The notes under the pieces: model-generated
Told to the model about the DNA's origin: nothing
What the model saw: only the letters and a program-made list of their open reading frames with translations
Databases searched by the model: none
Program-made: the position numbers and the translations under genes
Shown: positions 45,208-55,837 of the stretch, one piece after another
Numbering within the stretch: position 1 is the stretch's first letter
How the letters are laid out: the number at the start of each line of letters is the position of its first letter
NCBI RefSeq assembly: GCF_026125825.1
Contig: NZ_JAHCKK010000004.1
Span: 49,627 to 113,626 of the forward strand
Length of the DNA stretch: 64,000 nt
Reading direction: 5' to 3'
Origin: Hydrogenophaga sp.
GTDB taxonomy: Bacteria; Pseudomonadota; Gammaproteobacteria; Burkholderiales; Burkholderiaceae_C

Positions 45208-45822
45208 TCAGCGCCGCGCCTGGACCCGTACCGGTGCCGCCAGCGCCGGATACCGGCCCACCGCATGTTCGGCATACCAGCATTCGATCTGCCGCAGGTC
45301 CGCCTGGATGTCGCCGCTGGGCATCAAAAAGGTGGTGACGCCGATCTCGCGCCGCCGGAAGTTGAAATACGCCAGGCCGATAGGCACCCGGGCGGTGCAG
45401 GCAATGTGGTAGAAGCCCGAGCGCCAGCCGTCGCCGGCCTTGCGCGTGCCTTCGGGGGCGATGACCAGCCACCAGCGCGCGCCGCGCTCCGTTTCCGACT
45501 GCAGTCGGCGGGCCATGTCGGCGATGACGCTGTTGGCACTGTTGCGCCGCACCGGGATGCCGCCGCACCAGCGCATGAAGCGGCCCAGCACCGGCGCGCG
45601 GAACAGGCTGTCCTTGCCCAGGAAGGCCACCGGGATGCCGATGGACCATTTGGCAACGATGCCGACGACGAAATCCCAGTTCGACGTGTGTGGATAGGCC
45701 ACGATGACGCCGCAGCCCGGCGGCGTGCCGTGGTAACACACGCGCCAGCCGAACAGGCCGAGCAGGCGCCGCATCCAGGCGCTGCCGCGATCAGTGGTGA
45801 CGGTCGTCGCAACCACCGCCAT
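45208..45822 (-). CDS. 1-acyl-glycerol-3-phosphate acyltransferase-like protein
   Basis: 204 aa from the ATG at 45822; an ATG at 45915 would add a Pro-rich low-complexity N-terminus and overlap fbp by 50 bp. PlsC-type motifs: AYPHTSNWDFVVG (H-x4-D catalytic pair), GGIPVRRNSANSV, and IAPEGTRKAGDGWRSGFY. Membrane-associated lysophospholipid-type acyltransferase; the exact acceptor is unknown. Confidence 0.8.
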   Translation of the reverse strand: MAVVATTVTTDRGSAWMRRLLGLFGWRVCYHGTPPGCGVIVAYPHTSNWDFVVGIVAKWSIGIPVAFLGKDSLFRAPVLGRFMRWCGGIPVRRNSANSVIADMARRLQSETERGARWWLVIAPEGTRKAGDGWRSGFYHIACTARVPIGLAYFNFRRREIGVTTFLMPSGDIQADLRQIECWYAEHAVGRYPALAAPVRVQARR

Positions 45823-45865
45823 CGGCTGTGGCGGCGGTGGTGGTGCTTGCGGCGTGGCGTCTGCG

Positions 45866-46918
45866 TTAGCCAGCGCGTGTCGCCGGTTCGGCGTCGGTGG
45901 TGGCGGCGGCGGCATGCAGCGCGACGACGTGTTCCACTTCGTTCCGGCTGCCCAGGATGACGCTGACGCGCTGGTGCAACTGGGTCGGCAACACGTCGAG
46001 GATGCGTTGTGTTCCGGTGCTCGCGGCGCCGCCGGCCTGTTCGACCAGCCAGCCCATGGGGTTGGCCTCGTACATCAGGCGCAGCTTGCCGGGCTTGCCG
46101 GGTTCGCGCTTGTCCCAGGGGTACAGGAAGATGCCGCCGCGCGTCAGGATGCGGTGCACGTCGGCCACCATGCTGGCGATCCAGCGCATGTTGAAGTCCT
46201 TGCCGCGCGGGCCTTCCACCCCTTGCAGGCATTCGTCGATGTAGCGCTTCACCGGCGCGTCCCAGTGCCGCATGTTGCTCATGTTGATCGCGAACTCCTT
46301 GGTGTCGGCCGGCACGGTCAGCCGCTCCTGGGTGAGCACGAAGGAGCCCTGTTCGCGGTCGAGCGTGAACATGGCCACGCCGTCGCCGACGGTCAGCACC
46401 AGCGTGGTCTGCGGGCCGTAGATGCAATAACCGGCCGCCACCTGCTTGTTGCCGGGTTGCAGGAAGTCGGCCTCGGACACGCCCGCGCCGTTGTTCTCGG
46501 GCTTGCGCAGCACGCTGAAGATGGTGCCGATGCTGACGTTGACGTCGACGTTGCTCGAGCCGTCGAGCGGGTCGAACAGCAGCAGGTATTCGCCCTGCGG
46601 ATACCGGTGCGGCACGACGTAGATGCCTTCCATCTCCTCGCTGGCCATGGCCGCGAGGTGGCCGCCCCATTCGTTGGCCTCGATCAGCACCTCGTTGGCG
46701 ATGATGTCGAGCTGCTTCTGGATCTCGCCCTGCACGTTCTCGGTCTTGGCCGCGCCGAGCACGCCGCCCAGCGCTCCCTTGTTGACGGCCTGGCTAATGC
46801 CCTTGCAGGCGCGCGCGACGACCTCGAGCAGCAGCCGCAGGTCGGACGGGATCAGGTTGTGCACGCGCTGGTGCTCGACCAGGTAACGCGTCAGGGAAAT
46901 CTTGTTGTTCGTTGCCAT
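45866..46918 (-). CDS. fbp: Class I fructose-1,6-bisphosphatase
   Basis: 350 aa. Gluconeogenic phosphatase. The metal/substrate motif [17 protein letters not shown] is intact, as are [14 protein letters not shown] and [20 protein letters not shown]. Start [18 protein letters not shown]. Thirteen bases downstream of pepN. Confidence 0.94.
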   Translation of the reverse strand: MATNNKISLTRYLVEHQRVHNLIPSDLRLLLEVVARACKGISQAVNKGALGGVLGAAKTENVQGEIQKQLDIIANEVLIEANEWGGHLAAMASEEMEGIYVVPHRYPQGEYLLLFDPLDGSSNVDVNVSIGTIFSVLRKPENNGAGVSEADFLQPGNKQVAAGYCIYGPQTTLVLTVGDGVAMFTLDREQGSFVLTQERLTVPADTKEFAINMSNMRHWDAPVKRYIDECLQGVEGPRGKDFNMRWIASMVADVHRILTRGGIFLYPWDKREPGKPGKLRLMYEANPMGWLVEQAGGAASTGTQRILDVLPTQLHQRVSVILGSRNEVEHVVALHAAAATTDAEPATRAG

Positions 46919-46931
46919 GGTGTGCGTGTGT

Positions 46932-49646
46932 TCAGTCGGCCAGCGCGCGGCTGACCACCTCGCGCACGTCGTTGCTCAGGTCGGGCTTGGCGGCCACCTT
47001 GGCGATGGCCTCGCGGGCCGCGCTGCGGTAGGGTTCGGCCAGGCGGCTCCAGCGGTCCAGCGCGCGCGCCAGCCGGGCGGCCAGCTGCGGGTTGAACGCG
47101 TCGATCTCGAGCACGCGCACGCTCCAGAACTGATACCCCGCCGCATCCTTGCGGTGGAATGCGGCCGCATTGCCGTTGCAATACGCGAACAGCAGGCTGC
47201 GCGCCCGGTTCGGGTTCTTCAGGTGGAAGTCGGGGTGCGACATCAACTTTGTTACCAGCGGCAGGATGTGGCCGTCGCGGTCGCTGGCGCCGGCCTGCAA
47301 CGCGAACCACTTGTCGAGCACCAGCTCGTCGCCCTTGAACATGGCGTGGAAGCGGTTCAAGGCCTCGCCCGCGAGCGGATGCGCACAACCCACCAGCGCC
47401 GACAGGGCGTGCAGGCGGTCGGTCATGTTGCCGGCCTGCTTGAAGCGCTCGAAGGCCTTGCCGGGCCACATGTCGTTGTCGGCGCCCAGGCACAACATCG
47501 ACAAGGCCATGCCGGCCAGCGCACGCCTGCCGCTGGACAGTGGGTCGGGGCGGTAGGCGCCGGTGTCGCGGTTGGCCTCCCAGGCCTGTTGCCAATCGTC
47601 GGCCAGTGCCGTGGCCAGCTGCAGCCGCATCGACTCGCGTACCGCGTGGATCTGCTGCGGGTCCACCACCGCGAGCTGGTCGGCGATGTAGCCCTCGGAC
47701 GGCAGCGTCAGCGCCAGCTCCTTGAAGGCCGCGTCCAGGCCGTCGTGGCGCAGGATGCCGCGCATCGCGTCCAGGTATTGCGGCGTCAACACCTCGGCGA
47801 CGGCCGGCGCGTCGGCCGGTTGCGCGAGCGCGGCCAGTGCGCAGCGCATCGCCAGGCGCTGGCCGGCTTCCCAGCGGTTGAACGGGTCGCTGTCATGGGC
47901 CAGCAGATGCAGCAGCTGCGCGTCGCTGTAGTCGAACTCCAGCACCACCGGCGCGCTGAAGCCGCGCAGGATGGACGGCACCGGTTCGGCCGCGACGTTG
48001 ACGAAGGTGAAGGATTGCTCGGCCTCGCTGAGCACCAGGGTGCGCGGCACCATGGTCGGTGCCGCTTCGTCGGCCAGCTGCAGCGGCAGGTCGTCGCCCT
48101 GCGGGCCGACGAGCCCGAGCGCGACCGGGATCACGAACGGCAGCTTGTCGCCCTGGCCGGGTGTGGGCTTGCAGCTTTGCGTGAACGTGAGCGTGTAGCT
48201 GCCGCCGTCGGCATCGTAGCGGCCGACCGCCTTGACCTGTGGCGTGCCGGCCTGGCTGTACCAGCGCTTGAACTGCGGCAGCAACCGGGCCAGGTCGGAC
48301 GCGGGGTTGGCATCGGCCTGGGCCTGGGCGAAGTCGTCGCAGGTCACGGCCTGGCCGTCGTGGCGCTCGAAATACAGCTGCAAGCCCCGGGCGAAGCCGG
48401 CGCGCCCGACCAGGGTCTGCATCATGCGCACGACCTCGGCGCCTTTTTCGTAGACGGTGACGGTGTAGAAGTTGTTGATCTCGACATAGCTGTCGGGACG
48501 CACCGGGTGCGCCATCGGGCCGGCGTCCTCGGGGAACTGCGCGGTACGCAACACGCGCACGTCGTCGATGCGCTTGACGGCGCGGGCCGACGCGTCGGCG
48601 CACAGGTCCTGCGAGAACTCCTGGTCGCGGAACACCGTCAGGCCTTCCTTGAGGCTGAGCTGGAACCAGTCGCGGCAGGTCACGCGGTTGCCGGTCCAGT
48701 TGTGGAAATACTCGTGGCCGACGACCGACTCGATGCCCGAGAAGTCGGTGTCGGTGGCTGTGGCCTGGGTCGCCAGCACGTATTTCGTGTTGAAGATGTT
48801 CAGGCCCTTGTTCTCCATCGCGCCCATGTTGAAGTCGCTGGTGGCGACGATCATGAAACGCTCCAGGTCCAGCGGCAGGCCGAACCGGGCCTCGTCCCAG
48901 ACGATGGAGGCCATCAGGGATTCCATCGCATGGTCGGTCTTGCCCAGGTCGCCGCGGCGCACGTAGATCTCCAGCAGGTGTTCCTTGCCGGCGCGCGAGG
49001 TGATGCGTTGCTGGCGCGACTCCAGCTGGCCGGCCACCAGCGCGAACAGGTAACACGGCTTGCGGTGCGGGTCGACCCAGCGCGCGAAATGCCGGCCGGC
49101 ATTGCCGTCGCCGGTGAGATCGCCGCTGTCGACCAGGTTGCCGTTGGACAGCAGCACCGGGTAGGCAGCCTTGTTGGCGCGCAGCGTCACGGTGTAGGTG
49201 GCCATCACGTCCGGGCGGTCCAGGAAATAGGTGATGCGCCGGAAACCCTCGGCCTCGCACTGCGTGAAGAACGAGTCGTTGCTGACGTACAGGCCCATCA
49301 GCTTGGTGTTCTTGGCCGGCGCGCAGGTGGTGAAGATCTCGAGCTCGAAGGCGCCGGCGTCGGCCGCGGGCAGGTTGTCGAGCACCAGCTTGCCGCCGTC
49401 GATCTTGAACGAGGCGCTGGCGCCGTTGACCAGCACCCGCGACAGGTTGAGCTCGTCGCCGTCCAGGCGCAGCGGCTGCACCGGCACGTCGGGGTTGCGG
49501 CGCAGCCGCATCTTGTTGAGCACCCGGGTCTTGGCCGGGTCGAGGTCGAAGGTCAGGTCGACGGTGTCGATCCAGAAGGCGGGCGCGGTGTAGTCGGCGC
49601 GCTGGACGCTGACTGCAGGGCCTTGGTCATCACGGGTCTCAGGCAT
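46932..49646 (-). CDS. pepN: Aminopeptidase N (M1 family)
   Basis: 904 aa, slightly longer than the E. coli enzyme (870). [11 protein letters not shown] is the exopeptidase signature; the zinc site is [19 protein letters not shown] followed by [12 protein letters not shown] (HExxH with the downstream Glu). The C-terminal helical domain is full length. Cytoplasmic removal of N-terminal residues from peptides. It overlaps the HAD gene by 8 bp. Confidence 0.95.
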   Translation of the reverse strand: MPETRDDQGPAVSVQRADYTAPAFWIDTVDLTFDLDPAKTRVLNKMRLRRNPDVPVQPLRLDGDELNLSRVLVNGASASFKIDGGKLVLDNLPAADAGAFELEIFTTCAPAKNTKLMGLYVSNDSFFTQCEAEGFRRITYFLDRPDVMATYTVTLRANKAAYPVLLSNGNLVDSGDLTGDGNAGRHFARWVDPHRKPCYLFALVAGQLESRQQRITSRAGKEHLLEIYVRRGDLGKTDHAMESLMASIVWDEARFGLPLDLERFMIVATSDFNMGAMENKGLNIFNTKYVLATQATATDTDFSGIESVVGHEYFHNWTGNRVTCRDWFQLSLKEGLTVFRDQEFSQDLCADASARAVKRIDDVRVLRTAQFPEDAGPMAHPVRPDSYVEINNFYTVTVYEKGAEVVRMMQTLVGRAGFARGLQLYFERHDGQAVTCDDFAQAQADANPASDLARLLPQFKRWYSQAGTPQVKAVGRYDADGGSYTLTFTQSCKPTPGQGDKLPFVIPVALGLVGPQGDDLPLQLADEAAPTMVPRTLVLSEAEQSFTFVNVAAEPVPSILRGFSAPVVLEFDYSDAQLLHLLAHDSDPFNRWEAGQRLAMRCALAALAQPADAPAVAEVLTPQYLDAMRGILRHDGLDAAFKELALTLPSEGYIADQLAVVDPQQIHAVRESMRLQLATALADDWQQAWEANRDTGAYRPDPLSSGRRALAGMALSMLCLGADNDMWPGKAFERFKQAGNMTDRLHALSALVGCAHPLAGEALNRFHAMFKGDELVLDKWFALQAGASDRDGHILPLVTKLMSHPDFHLKNPNRARSLLFAYCNGNAAAFHRKDAAGYQFWSVRVLEIDAFNPQLAARLARALDRWSRLAEPYRSAAREAIAKVAAKPDLSNDVREVVSRALAD

Positions 49647-50307
49647 GCAATGTCTCCAGGAAGTTGTTTTTCATCAGGTCGTGGTAGCTGTCGATATGCG
49701 CGATGACATGCTCGCCGGCGAGTTCCTCGGCGCGGTGGCTGGTGCACACCGCCACCGCCCGCATGCCGGCGCGACGCGCCGCCTCGATGCCGAACGGCGC
49801 GTCCTCGAACACGATGCAGGCCTGCGGGTCGGCGCCGATGCGCCGCGCCGCCTCGAGAAAGATCGCCGGCTCGGGTTTGCCCGGCAGGCCTTCGTCACCG
49901 CCCACCATGGCATGGGGCAGCGGATCCATCTTCAGGTGCTGCATCGCGAACGCGATGTTGTGCTTGTCGCCGGCCGTGCCCACGCCCAGGCGCAGCCCGC
50001 GCCGGTGGGCATCGGCGAAGAACGCCTTGAAGCCCGCCACCTCGGCAAACACCGGCGCGAACAGCTCGCGGTAGATCTCTTCCTTCTGGTGGATCAGCGC
50101 CCAGCACTCCTGCGGCTCCATGGCGCGGCCGAACAGCAGCTCCATGCATTCGGCGCCGGTGCGCCCGGTGGTGCGGCGCAGCAGTTCGGCCACGTCGATG
50201 GCGATGCCGTGGTTCCGGGCGAACGCGACCCAGCTTTTCGCGTGGTAGGGCATCGAATCGATCATGGTGCCATCCATGTCGAAGATCAGGCCTTGCACGC
50301 GCTGCAT
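49639..50307 (-). CDS. HAD-superfamily phosphatase, beta-phosphoglucomutase-like
   Basis: 222 aa; the start GTG-ATG (50310/50307) overlaps the prfB stop. Motif I FDMDGTMIDSM, motif II-like GVGTAGDKHN, motif III LPGKPEPAIFLEA, motif IV IVFEDAPFGIEAARRAGM. Subfamily with C1 cap. Likely acts on a small sugar phosphate or as a general phosphatase; substrate unknown. Confidence 0.87.
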   Translation of the reverse strand: MQRVQGLIFDMDGTMIDSMPYHAKSWVAFARNHGIAIDVAELLRRTTGRTGAECMELLFGRAMEPQECWALIHQKEEIYRELFAPVFAEVAGFKAFFADAHRRGLRLGVGTAGDKHNIAFAMQHLKMDPLPHAMVGGDEGLPGKPEPAIFLEAARRIGADPQACIVFEDAPFGIEAARRAGMRAVAVCTSHRAEELAGEHVIAHIDSYHDLMKNNFLETLHA

Positions 50308-51411
50308 CACACGCCCTGCTTGAGCGAGGCTTCGATGAACACGTCCAGGTCGCCGTCGAGCACCTTCTGCGTGGCCGAGACCTCGACGTTGGTGCGCAGG
50401 TCCTTGATGCGGCTGTTGTCCAGCACATAGCTGCGGATCTGGTGGCCCCAGCCGACGTCGGTCTTGGTGTCCTCGAGCTTTTGCTGCTCCTCCTGCTGCT
50501 TGCGCAACTCATGGTCGTACAGCTTGGAGCGCAGCCGTTTCCAGGCCACGTCGCGGTTGCTGTGCTGGCTGCGGCCGTCCTGGCACTGCACGACGATGCC
50601 GGTGGGGATGTGCGTGAGCCGCACCGCCGAGTCGGTCTTGTTGATGTGCTGGCCGCCCGCGCCGCTGGCGCGGTAGGTGTCGGTGCGCACGTCGGCCGGG
50701 TTGATCTCGATCTCGATCGAGTCGTCGATCTCCGGGTAGACGAACACGCTGGCAAAGCTGGTGTGGCGACCGCCCGAGGAGTCGAACGGCGACTTGCGCA
50801 CCAGGCGGTGCACGCCGGTCTCGGTGCGCAGCAGGCCGAACGCGTATTCGCCCTCGACCTTGATCGTCGCGCCCTTGATGCCGGCGGTGTCGCCGGGGGA
50901 CTCGTCCTCGATGGTGGTCGAAAAACCCTTGCGTTCGGCGTAGCGCAGGTACTGGCGCAGCAGCATGCTGGCCCAGTCGCAGGCCTCGGTGCCGCCGGCG
51001 CCGGCCTGGATGTCGATGAAGCAGTTCAGCGGGTCGGCCGGCTTGTTGAACATGCGCAGGAACTCGAGTTTCTCGATTTCCGCCGCCAGCTTGGCGGTGT
51101 CGCGCTCGATCTGCAGCAGGCTGTCCTCGTCACCCTCGTCCTTGCTCATCGCATAGAGCTCGGAGTTGTCGGCCAGCTCGGTCGTGAGCCGGCCCAGCGA
51201 CAACACCACGGAGTCGAGCGACTTCTTCTCGCGCCCGAGTTCCTGGGCTTTCTTGGGGTCGTTCCAGACCGCGGGGTCTTCCAGCGAGGCGTTGACCGTC
51301 CTCAGGCGTTCGGCTTTGGCATCGTAGTCAAAGATACCCCCGTAACTCTTGGGTGCGCTCCGACAGGTCCTCGAGTTGGGTGCCGATCTGGTTGATGTGT
51401 ACTGCGTCCAT
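50307..51411 (-). CDS. prfB: Peptide chain release factor 2, programmed +1 frameshift
   Basis: RF2 recognises UGA and UAA. The start ATG at 51411 gives 27 codons ([10 protein letters not shown]...LRGYL), then an in-frame TGA at 51330-51328; a +1 shift at CTT-TGA-C restores the long frame, with the internal Shine-Dalgarno-like GGGGG just upstream. This is the classical autoregulation: low RF2 favours shifting. The long part carries SPF ([11 protein letters not shown]) and the GGQ motif ([15 protein letters not shown]). Full-length product about 367 aa. Confidence 0.95.
51327..51341 (-). promoter_or_regulatory. prfB: prfB programmed frameshift site
   Basis: On the minus strand the sequence GGGGGTATCTTTGAC combines the internal Shine-Dalgarno, the CTT slip codon and the TGA stop. 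It agrees with the known E. coli signal. Confidence 0.93.
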
Positions 51412-51467
51412 GGTGCTTGTCCTGGTTGGGGAAATGTCGAAACAACCGGGCATTTTCTCACGCCCCA

Positions 51468-52412
51468 TCAGCCGCCCAGAAACGGCTCCAGCAAGGCGGC
51501 CAGTTGCCCGGGCTGGTCGTGGTGCAGCATGTGGCCGGCATCGTCGACGACCGCGATCCGGCAGTCGGGCACCGATTGCAGCCGTTCGTGGTACTGCTCG
51601 CGGGTGAAGCGGCCCCTCCACCATTGCCACATCTCGTCGTCCGACGCTTCCACGGCCAGCAGCGGCATCGTGATGCGCTTGTAGATCTCGAGCAATTCGT
51701 CCACGCGCAGCAGCTGGGCGTTGATGATCTTGTGCGCCGGGTCGCCCAGGATCTCCCACTGCCCCTGGGCGTTCGCGCGCGCCCAGTGGCCGGCCAGCCA
51801 TTCGGCCTTGTCGCGCCCGGCCGGGTCGCGCGCCAGCCGCGGGTTGGTCTTGGCCAGGCGCCGGGCCACGCCGTCCACGGTGTCGTAGGGCCGCAGCGCC
51901 AGTTCGCCGCGGCGGAATTTCTTCAACTGGTCCAGCCAGTCGGCATAACGGCCGGGGGCCTGCGCCGGTTCGGTGGGGGGGCCGCCGAATCCCTCGAGGT
52001 TGACCAGGCGGCGCACCCGTTCGGGCCGGATGCCGGCATAGAACATCGCCACGTTGCCGCCCAGGCTGTGGCCGACCAGGTCGATCGGTGTCTCGGGCGA
52101 GAAGTGGTCGACCAGGAATTCCAGGTCGGCGACGTAGTCGGGGAACCAGTAGTTGTCGACGCCGCCGCCGTCGGTGTCGCCGTAACCGCGCCAGTCCGGT
52201 GCGATGATGAAGCGGTTCCGCACGAAGGTGTCGGACAAGGCGTCGACGACGAACTGGAACGAGGCGGCCACGTCCATCCAGCCGTGCAGCAGGACCACCG
52301 GAGCCTGGCCGGGCGCGGGTTCACCCCAGCAGCGCACGTTGTATTGCAGGCCGCGGATGGGCACGCGCAGGCAGCGCGAGGGTCGTTTGACTTGGTACAT
52401 TACGGCGATCAT
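51468..52412 (-). CDS. Alpha/beta-hydrolase
   Basis: Up to 314 aa (ATG 52412; ATG 52400 also possible). HGWMDVAASFQFV, nucleophile elbow GHSLGGN, acidic residue region and C-terminal VDDAGHMLHHDQP with the catalytic His. Cytoplasmic esterase or epoxide-hydrolase-like enzyme; substrate unknown. Divergent from the acyl-CoA synthetase with a very short spacer. Confidence 0.85.
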   Translation of the reverse strand: MIAVMYQVKRPSRCLRVPIRGLQYNVRCWGEPAPGQAPVVLLHGWMDVAASFQFVVDALSDTFVRNRFIIAPDWRGYGDTDGGGVDNYWFPDYVADLEFLVDHFSPETPIDLVGHSLGGNVAMFYAGIRPERVRRLVNLEGFGGPPTEPAQAPGRYADWLDQLKKFRRGELALRPYDTVDGVARRLAKTNPRLARDPAGRDKAEWLAGHWARANAQGQWEILGDPAHKIINAQLLRVDELLEIYKRITMPLLAVEASDDEMWQWWRGRFTREQYHERLQSVPDCRIAVVDDAGHMLHHDQPGQLAALLEPFLGG

Positions 52413-52425
52413 AAGGAGACAAGGC

Positions 52426-54210
52426 GTGGCACGCAGTCAACTGAAGGACAGGGCGCCGGCAGCGCTGGCGCACGACCATTACGCCGCCATGCATGGCGGA
52501 TTCGGCTGGCATGTGCCGGAGCGTTTCAACATGGCGCAGGCCTGTTGCGGACGCTGGGCAGACGGCTCCGACGCCGCCAGTCGGGTCGCGGTGGTGGCCG
52601 ACGGCACCGGGCTGGCCCCCGCGCCATGGTCGTATGCGCAGCTGCAGCAGGCGGCCAACCGGTTGTCCAACGCGCTGGCGGTGCTGGGCGTGGAGCGGGG
52701 CGACCGGGTCGCCATCGTGTTGCCGCAGCGGTTCGAGACCGCGGTGGCCTACATGGCCGTGCTGCAACTCGGCGCGGTCGCGATGCCGTTGTCGATGCTG
52801 TTCGGCCCCGAGGCGCTGGAGTTCCGCCTGCACGACAGCGAGGCGGTGGTCGCGATCTGCGACGCCGTGGCCATCGAGGCGCTGGAGTCGGTGCGCGAGA
52901 ACTGCCCGCTGCTGCGCAGCGTGATCCGGGTCGGCGAGCGGGCCGGCGACCGCAACCCCGGCTACGAGGCCGTGCTCGAACAGGAGTCGGACCGATTCAC
53001 GCCCTGCGACACCCGGGCCGACGAGGCGGCGGTGCTGATCTATACCAGCGGCACCACCGGCCAACCCAAGGGCGCGCTGATCGCGCACCGCGGGCTGATC
53101 GGCAACCTCAGCGGCTTCGTGTGCAGCCAGAACTGGTTCGGCTTCGACCCGCTGCGCCCGGGCTCGGACTCGCGCGCGGTGTTCTGGTCGCCGGCCGACT
53201 GGGCCTGGACCGGCGGCCTGATGGACGCCTTGTTGCCCACGCTGTATTTCGGCCGGCCCATCGTGGCCTGGAACGGCCGCTTCAGCCCGCAGGCCGCGTT
53301 CGAGCTGATGGAGCGCCACGCGGTGACGCACAGCTTCATCTTTCCGACCGCGCTCAAGGCGATGATGAAGGCCTATCCCGAGCCGAAGCAGCAGTTCCGC
53401 CTGCAACTGCAGGCCATCATGAGCGCCGGCGAGGCGGTCGGCGACGCGGTGTTCGACTATTGCCGCGATCGGCTCGGCGTCGTCGTCAACGAGATGTTCG
53501 GCCAGACCGAGATCAACTACATCGTCGGCAACTGCACCATGAACGACCAGCGCGCCGGCGGCGTCGGCTGGCCGGCCAAGCCCGGCAGCATGGGCAAGGG
53601 ATACCCCGGCCACCGGGTCATGGTCATCGACGAGCACGGCAACGAGTGCCCGGTCGGCGTGCCGGGCGACGTGGCGGTGAACCGCTACGACGTGCACGGC
53701 CAGCCGGACCCGGTGTTTTTCCTGGGCTACTGGAAAAACCCGGCCGCCACCGCGGCCCGGTTCACCGGCGACTGGTGCCGCACCGGCGACCTGGCCACGC
53801 GCGACGCGGACGGCTACCTCTGGTACCAGGGCCGCGCCGACGACGTGTTCAAGGCCGCCGGCTACCGCATCGGGCCGGGCGAGATCGAGAACTGCCTGGT
53901 CAAGCATCCGGCGGTGCTCAATGCCGCCGTCGTGCCCAAGCCCGACCCGGAGCGCGGCGCACTGGTCAAGGCCTATGTGGTGCTGGCGCCGGACGCCGCC
54001 GCGCAGCGCCAGGCCCGGCCGGGTGCGGAGCTGGACCAGCGCCTGGTCGCCCAGCTGCAGGCCCATGTGCGCGGCAAGCTCGCGCCGTACGAATACCCCA
54101 AGGAGATCGAGTTCGTCACCGAGCTGCCGATGACCACCACCGGCAAGGTCCAGCGGCGCGTGTTGCGGCTGCAGGAGGAGGCGCGGGCGAAGGCGCGAAC
54201 GGGCGTCTAA
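52426..54210 (+). CDS. AMP-forming acyl-CoA synthetase (acetyl-CoA-synthetase-like)
   Basis: 594 aa from a GTG at 52426, chosen because AAGGAG lies 7 bases upstream; longer in-frame extensions would run into the divergent hydrolase. Motif IYTSGTTGQPKGALIAH, FWSPADWAWTGGLMDAL, GQTEINYIVGN and the hinge GRADDVFKAAGYRIGPGEIE; C-terminal MTTTGKVQRR with the catalytic Lys. Medium-chain/MACS-like family. Confidence 0.88.
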   Translation: MARSQLKDRAPAALAHDHYAAMHGGFGWHVPERFNMAQACCGRWADGSDAASRVAVVADGTGLAPAPWSYAQLQQAANRLSNALAVLGVERGDRVAIVLPQRFETAVAYMAVLQLGAVAMPLSMLFGPEALEFRLHDSEAVVAICDAVAIEALESVRENCPLLRSVIRVGERAGDRNPGYEAVLEQESDRFTPCDTRADEAAVLIYTSGTTGQPKGALIAHRGLIGNLSGFVCSQNWFGFDPLRPGSDSRAVFWSPADWAWTGGLMDALLPTLYFGRPIVAWNGRFSPQAAFELMERHAVTHSFIFPTALKAMMKAYPEPKQQFRLQLQAIMSAGEAVGDAVFDYCRDRLGVVVNEMFGQTEINYIVGNCTMNDQRAGGVGWPAKPGSMGKGYPGHRVMVIDEHGNECPVGVPGDVAVNRYDVHGQPDPVFFLGYWKNPAATAARFTGDWCRTGDLATRDADGYLWYQGRADDVFKAAGYRIGPGEIENCLVKHPAVLNAAVVPKPDPERGALVKAYVVLAPDAAAQRQARPGAELDQRLVAQLQAHVRGKLAPYEYPKEIEFVTELPMTTTGKVQRRVLRLQEEARAKARTGV

Positions 54211-54241
54211 ACTCGGCATTCATACGATGAATGAGGATCCG

Positions 54242-55303
54242 ATGAACAAAGTCCCGCTTGGTCACAGCGACCTGCATGTCACGCCCATCTGCCTGGGCAC
54301 GATGACCTTCGGCGAACAGGTGTCCGAAGCCGACGCCTTCGCCATCATGGACCGCGCCTACGAGCGCGGCATCGATTTCCTGGACACCGCCGAGATGTAT
54401 TCGGTGCCCACGCGCGCGGCGACCTACGGCGCGACCGAGGCCATCATCGGCCGCTGGCTCCAGGCGCGTCCGGGCCTGCGCGACAAGCTGGTGATCGCCT
54501 CCAAGGTGGCCGGCCCCTCGCGCGGCATGGACTGGGTGCGCGAGGGCCCGGGCATGACGCCCGACGACATCCGCCGCTCCTGCGACAAGAGCCTCGAGCG
54601 GCTGCAGACCGACGTCATCGACCTGTACCAGATCCACTGGCCCGAGCGCCATGTGCCGTCGTTCGGCTCGATGTATTACGACCCCGCCAAGGAGCGCACC
54701 GCCACGACGCTGCACGACCAGCTCGAGGCCCTGTCCGGGCTGGTCCGGGCGGGCAAGGTTCGCCACATCGGCCTGTCCAACGAGACGCCGTACGGCGTGC
54801 ACGAATTCGTGCGGCTGGCCGAACAGCACGGCCTGTCGCGCGTGGTGTCGATCCAGAACCCGTATTGCCTGATCAACCGCAGCTACGACAACAACCTCGA
54901 CGAGACCTGCCACCGGCTGGGCGTGTCGCTGCTGGCGTATTCGCCGTTGGGGTTCGGCCTGTTGACCGGCAAATACGATGCCAGCGGCACCGAAGGACCC
55001 GATGCGCCCAAGGGCGCGCGTATCTCCAGCTACGAGTCGGTGCGCAAGCAGCGCTGGGGGAGGCCGGAATCGCTGGCCGGCGCCCGGCGCTACAACGCGC
55101 TGGCGCGCGAACACGGCCTGAGCCCGACGCAGCTGGCACTGGCCTTCTGCTACACCAACTGGCGCGTGGCCAGCACCATCATCGGCGTCACCAGCGTGGC
55201 CCAGCTCGACGAATGCCTGGACGCCTGGGGCACGGTCCTGTCGCCCGAGCTGCTGGCCGCGATCGACGCCATTCGGTGGGAGCTGCGTGACCCGGCCCAG
55301 TGA
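54242..55303 (+). CDS. Aldo/keto reductase, Tas-like
   Basis: 353 aa from the ATG at 54242, 11 bases after GAGG; an ATG at 54227 is possible. N-terminal LGTMTFGEQVSEADAF, DFLDTAEMYSVPTR (Asp-Tyr of the tetrad), VIDLYQIHWPERHVPSFG, and SLLAYSPLGFGLLTGKY. NADPH-dependent carbonyl reductase; substrate not assignable. Confidence 0.88.
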   Translation: MNKVPLGHSDLHVTPICLGTMTFGEQVSEADAFAIMDRAYERGIDFLDTAEMYSVPTRAATYGATEAIIGRWLQARPGLRDKLVIASKVAGPSRGMDWVREGPGMTPDDIRRSCDKSLERLQTDVIDLYQIHWPERHVPSFGSMYYDPAKERTATTLHDQLEALSGLVRAGKVRHIGLSNETPYGVHEFVRLAEQHGLSRVVSIQNPYCLINRSYDNNLDETCHRLGVSLLAYSPLGFGLLTGKYDASGTEGPDAPKGARISSYESVRKQRWGRPESLAGARRYNALAREHGLSPTQLALAFCYTNWRVASTIIGVTSVAQLDECLDAWGTVLSPELLAAIDAIRWELRDPAQ

Positions 55304-55794
55304 TGGCGAAGAAGGCCCACGTCAGCGAGACGCCGGCCACCGCGCTGCTGCGTGCGCACGGCGTGGCGTTCACCGAGCATCCGTATGAATACCTCGAACA
55401 CGGCGGGGCCCAGCACAGCGCCGAGGTGCTGGGCGAGGACCCGTTCGCCGTGGTCAAGACGCTGGTGATGCAGGACGAACGGGCCCGGCCGCTGCTGGTG
55501 CTGATGCACGGCAACCGCAAGGTCAGCACGCGCAACCTGGCGCGGCAGATCGGCTGCAAGTCGGTCGAGCCGTGCGCGGTCGAGGTCGCGAACCGGCACA
55601 GCGGCTATCTGGTGGGCGGCACCTCGCCGTTCGGCACGCGCAAGCAGATGCCGGTGTACATCGAGCAGACCATCCTGGAGTTGCCGCGCATCCTGATCAA
55701 CGGCGGGCGCCGGGGTTTCCTGGTCGGCCTGGCGCCCGAGGTGTGCGTGCGCCTGCTCGGTGCCAGGCCGGTATCGTGCGCGCTGGCAGAATGA
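55303..55794 (+). CDS. ybaK: Cys-tRNA(Pro)/Cys-tRNA(Cys) deacylase YbaK
   Basis: 163 aa from the second ATG (55303), overlapping the reductase stop. YbaK/EbsC domain: TPATALLRAHGVAFTEHPY, VVKTLVMQDERARP, HGNRKVSTRNLARQIG with the catalytic Lys, and GGTSPFGTRKQMPVYIE. It hydrolyses mischarged Cys-tRNAPro in trans. Confidence 0.9.
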   Translation: MAKKAHVSETPATALLRAHGVAFTEHPYEYLEHGGAQHSAEVLGEDPFAVVKTLVMQDERARPLLVLMHGNRKVSTRNLARQIGCKSVEPCAVEVANRHSGYLVGGTSPFGTRKQMPVYIEQTILELPRILINGGRRGFLVGLAPEVCVRLLGARPVSCALAE

Positions 55795-55837
55795 CGCCAG
55801 AACGGCGCCGACCCGGACGCTGCGGAGACATTGACTG

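Noticed and set aside
46902-49706. 934-codon open frame on the plus strand
   Set aside because: Antisense to pepN, which is clearly real; low-complexity Val/Gly/Gln composition and no motif.
51417-54230. 937-codon plus-strand open frame
   Set aside because: It covers the alpha/beta-hydrolase in antisense and the acyl-CoA synthetase in a different frame; Arg/Ala/Gly-rich without motifs.
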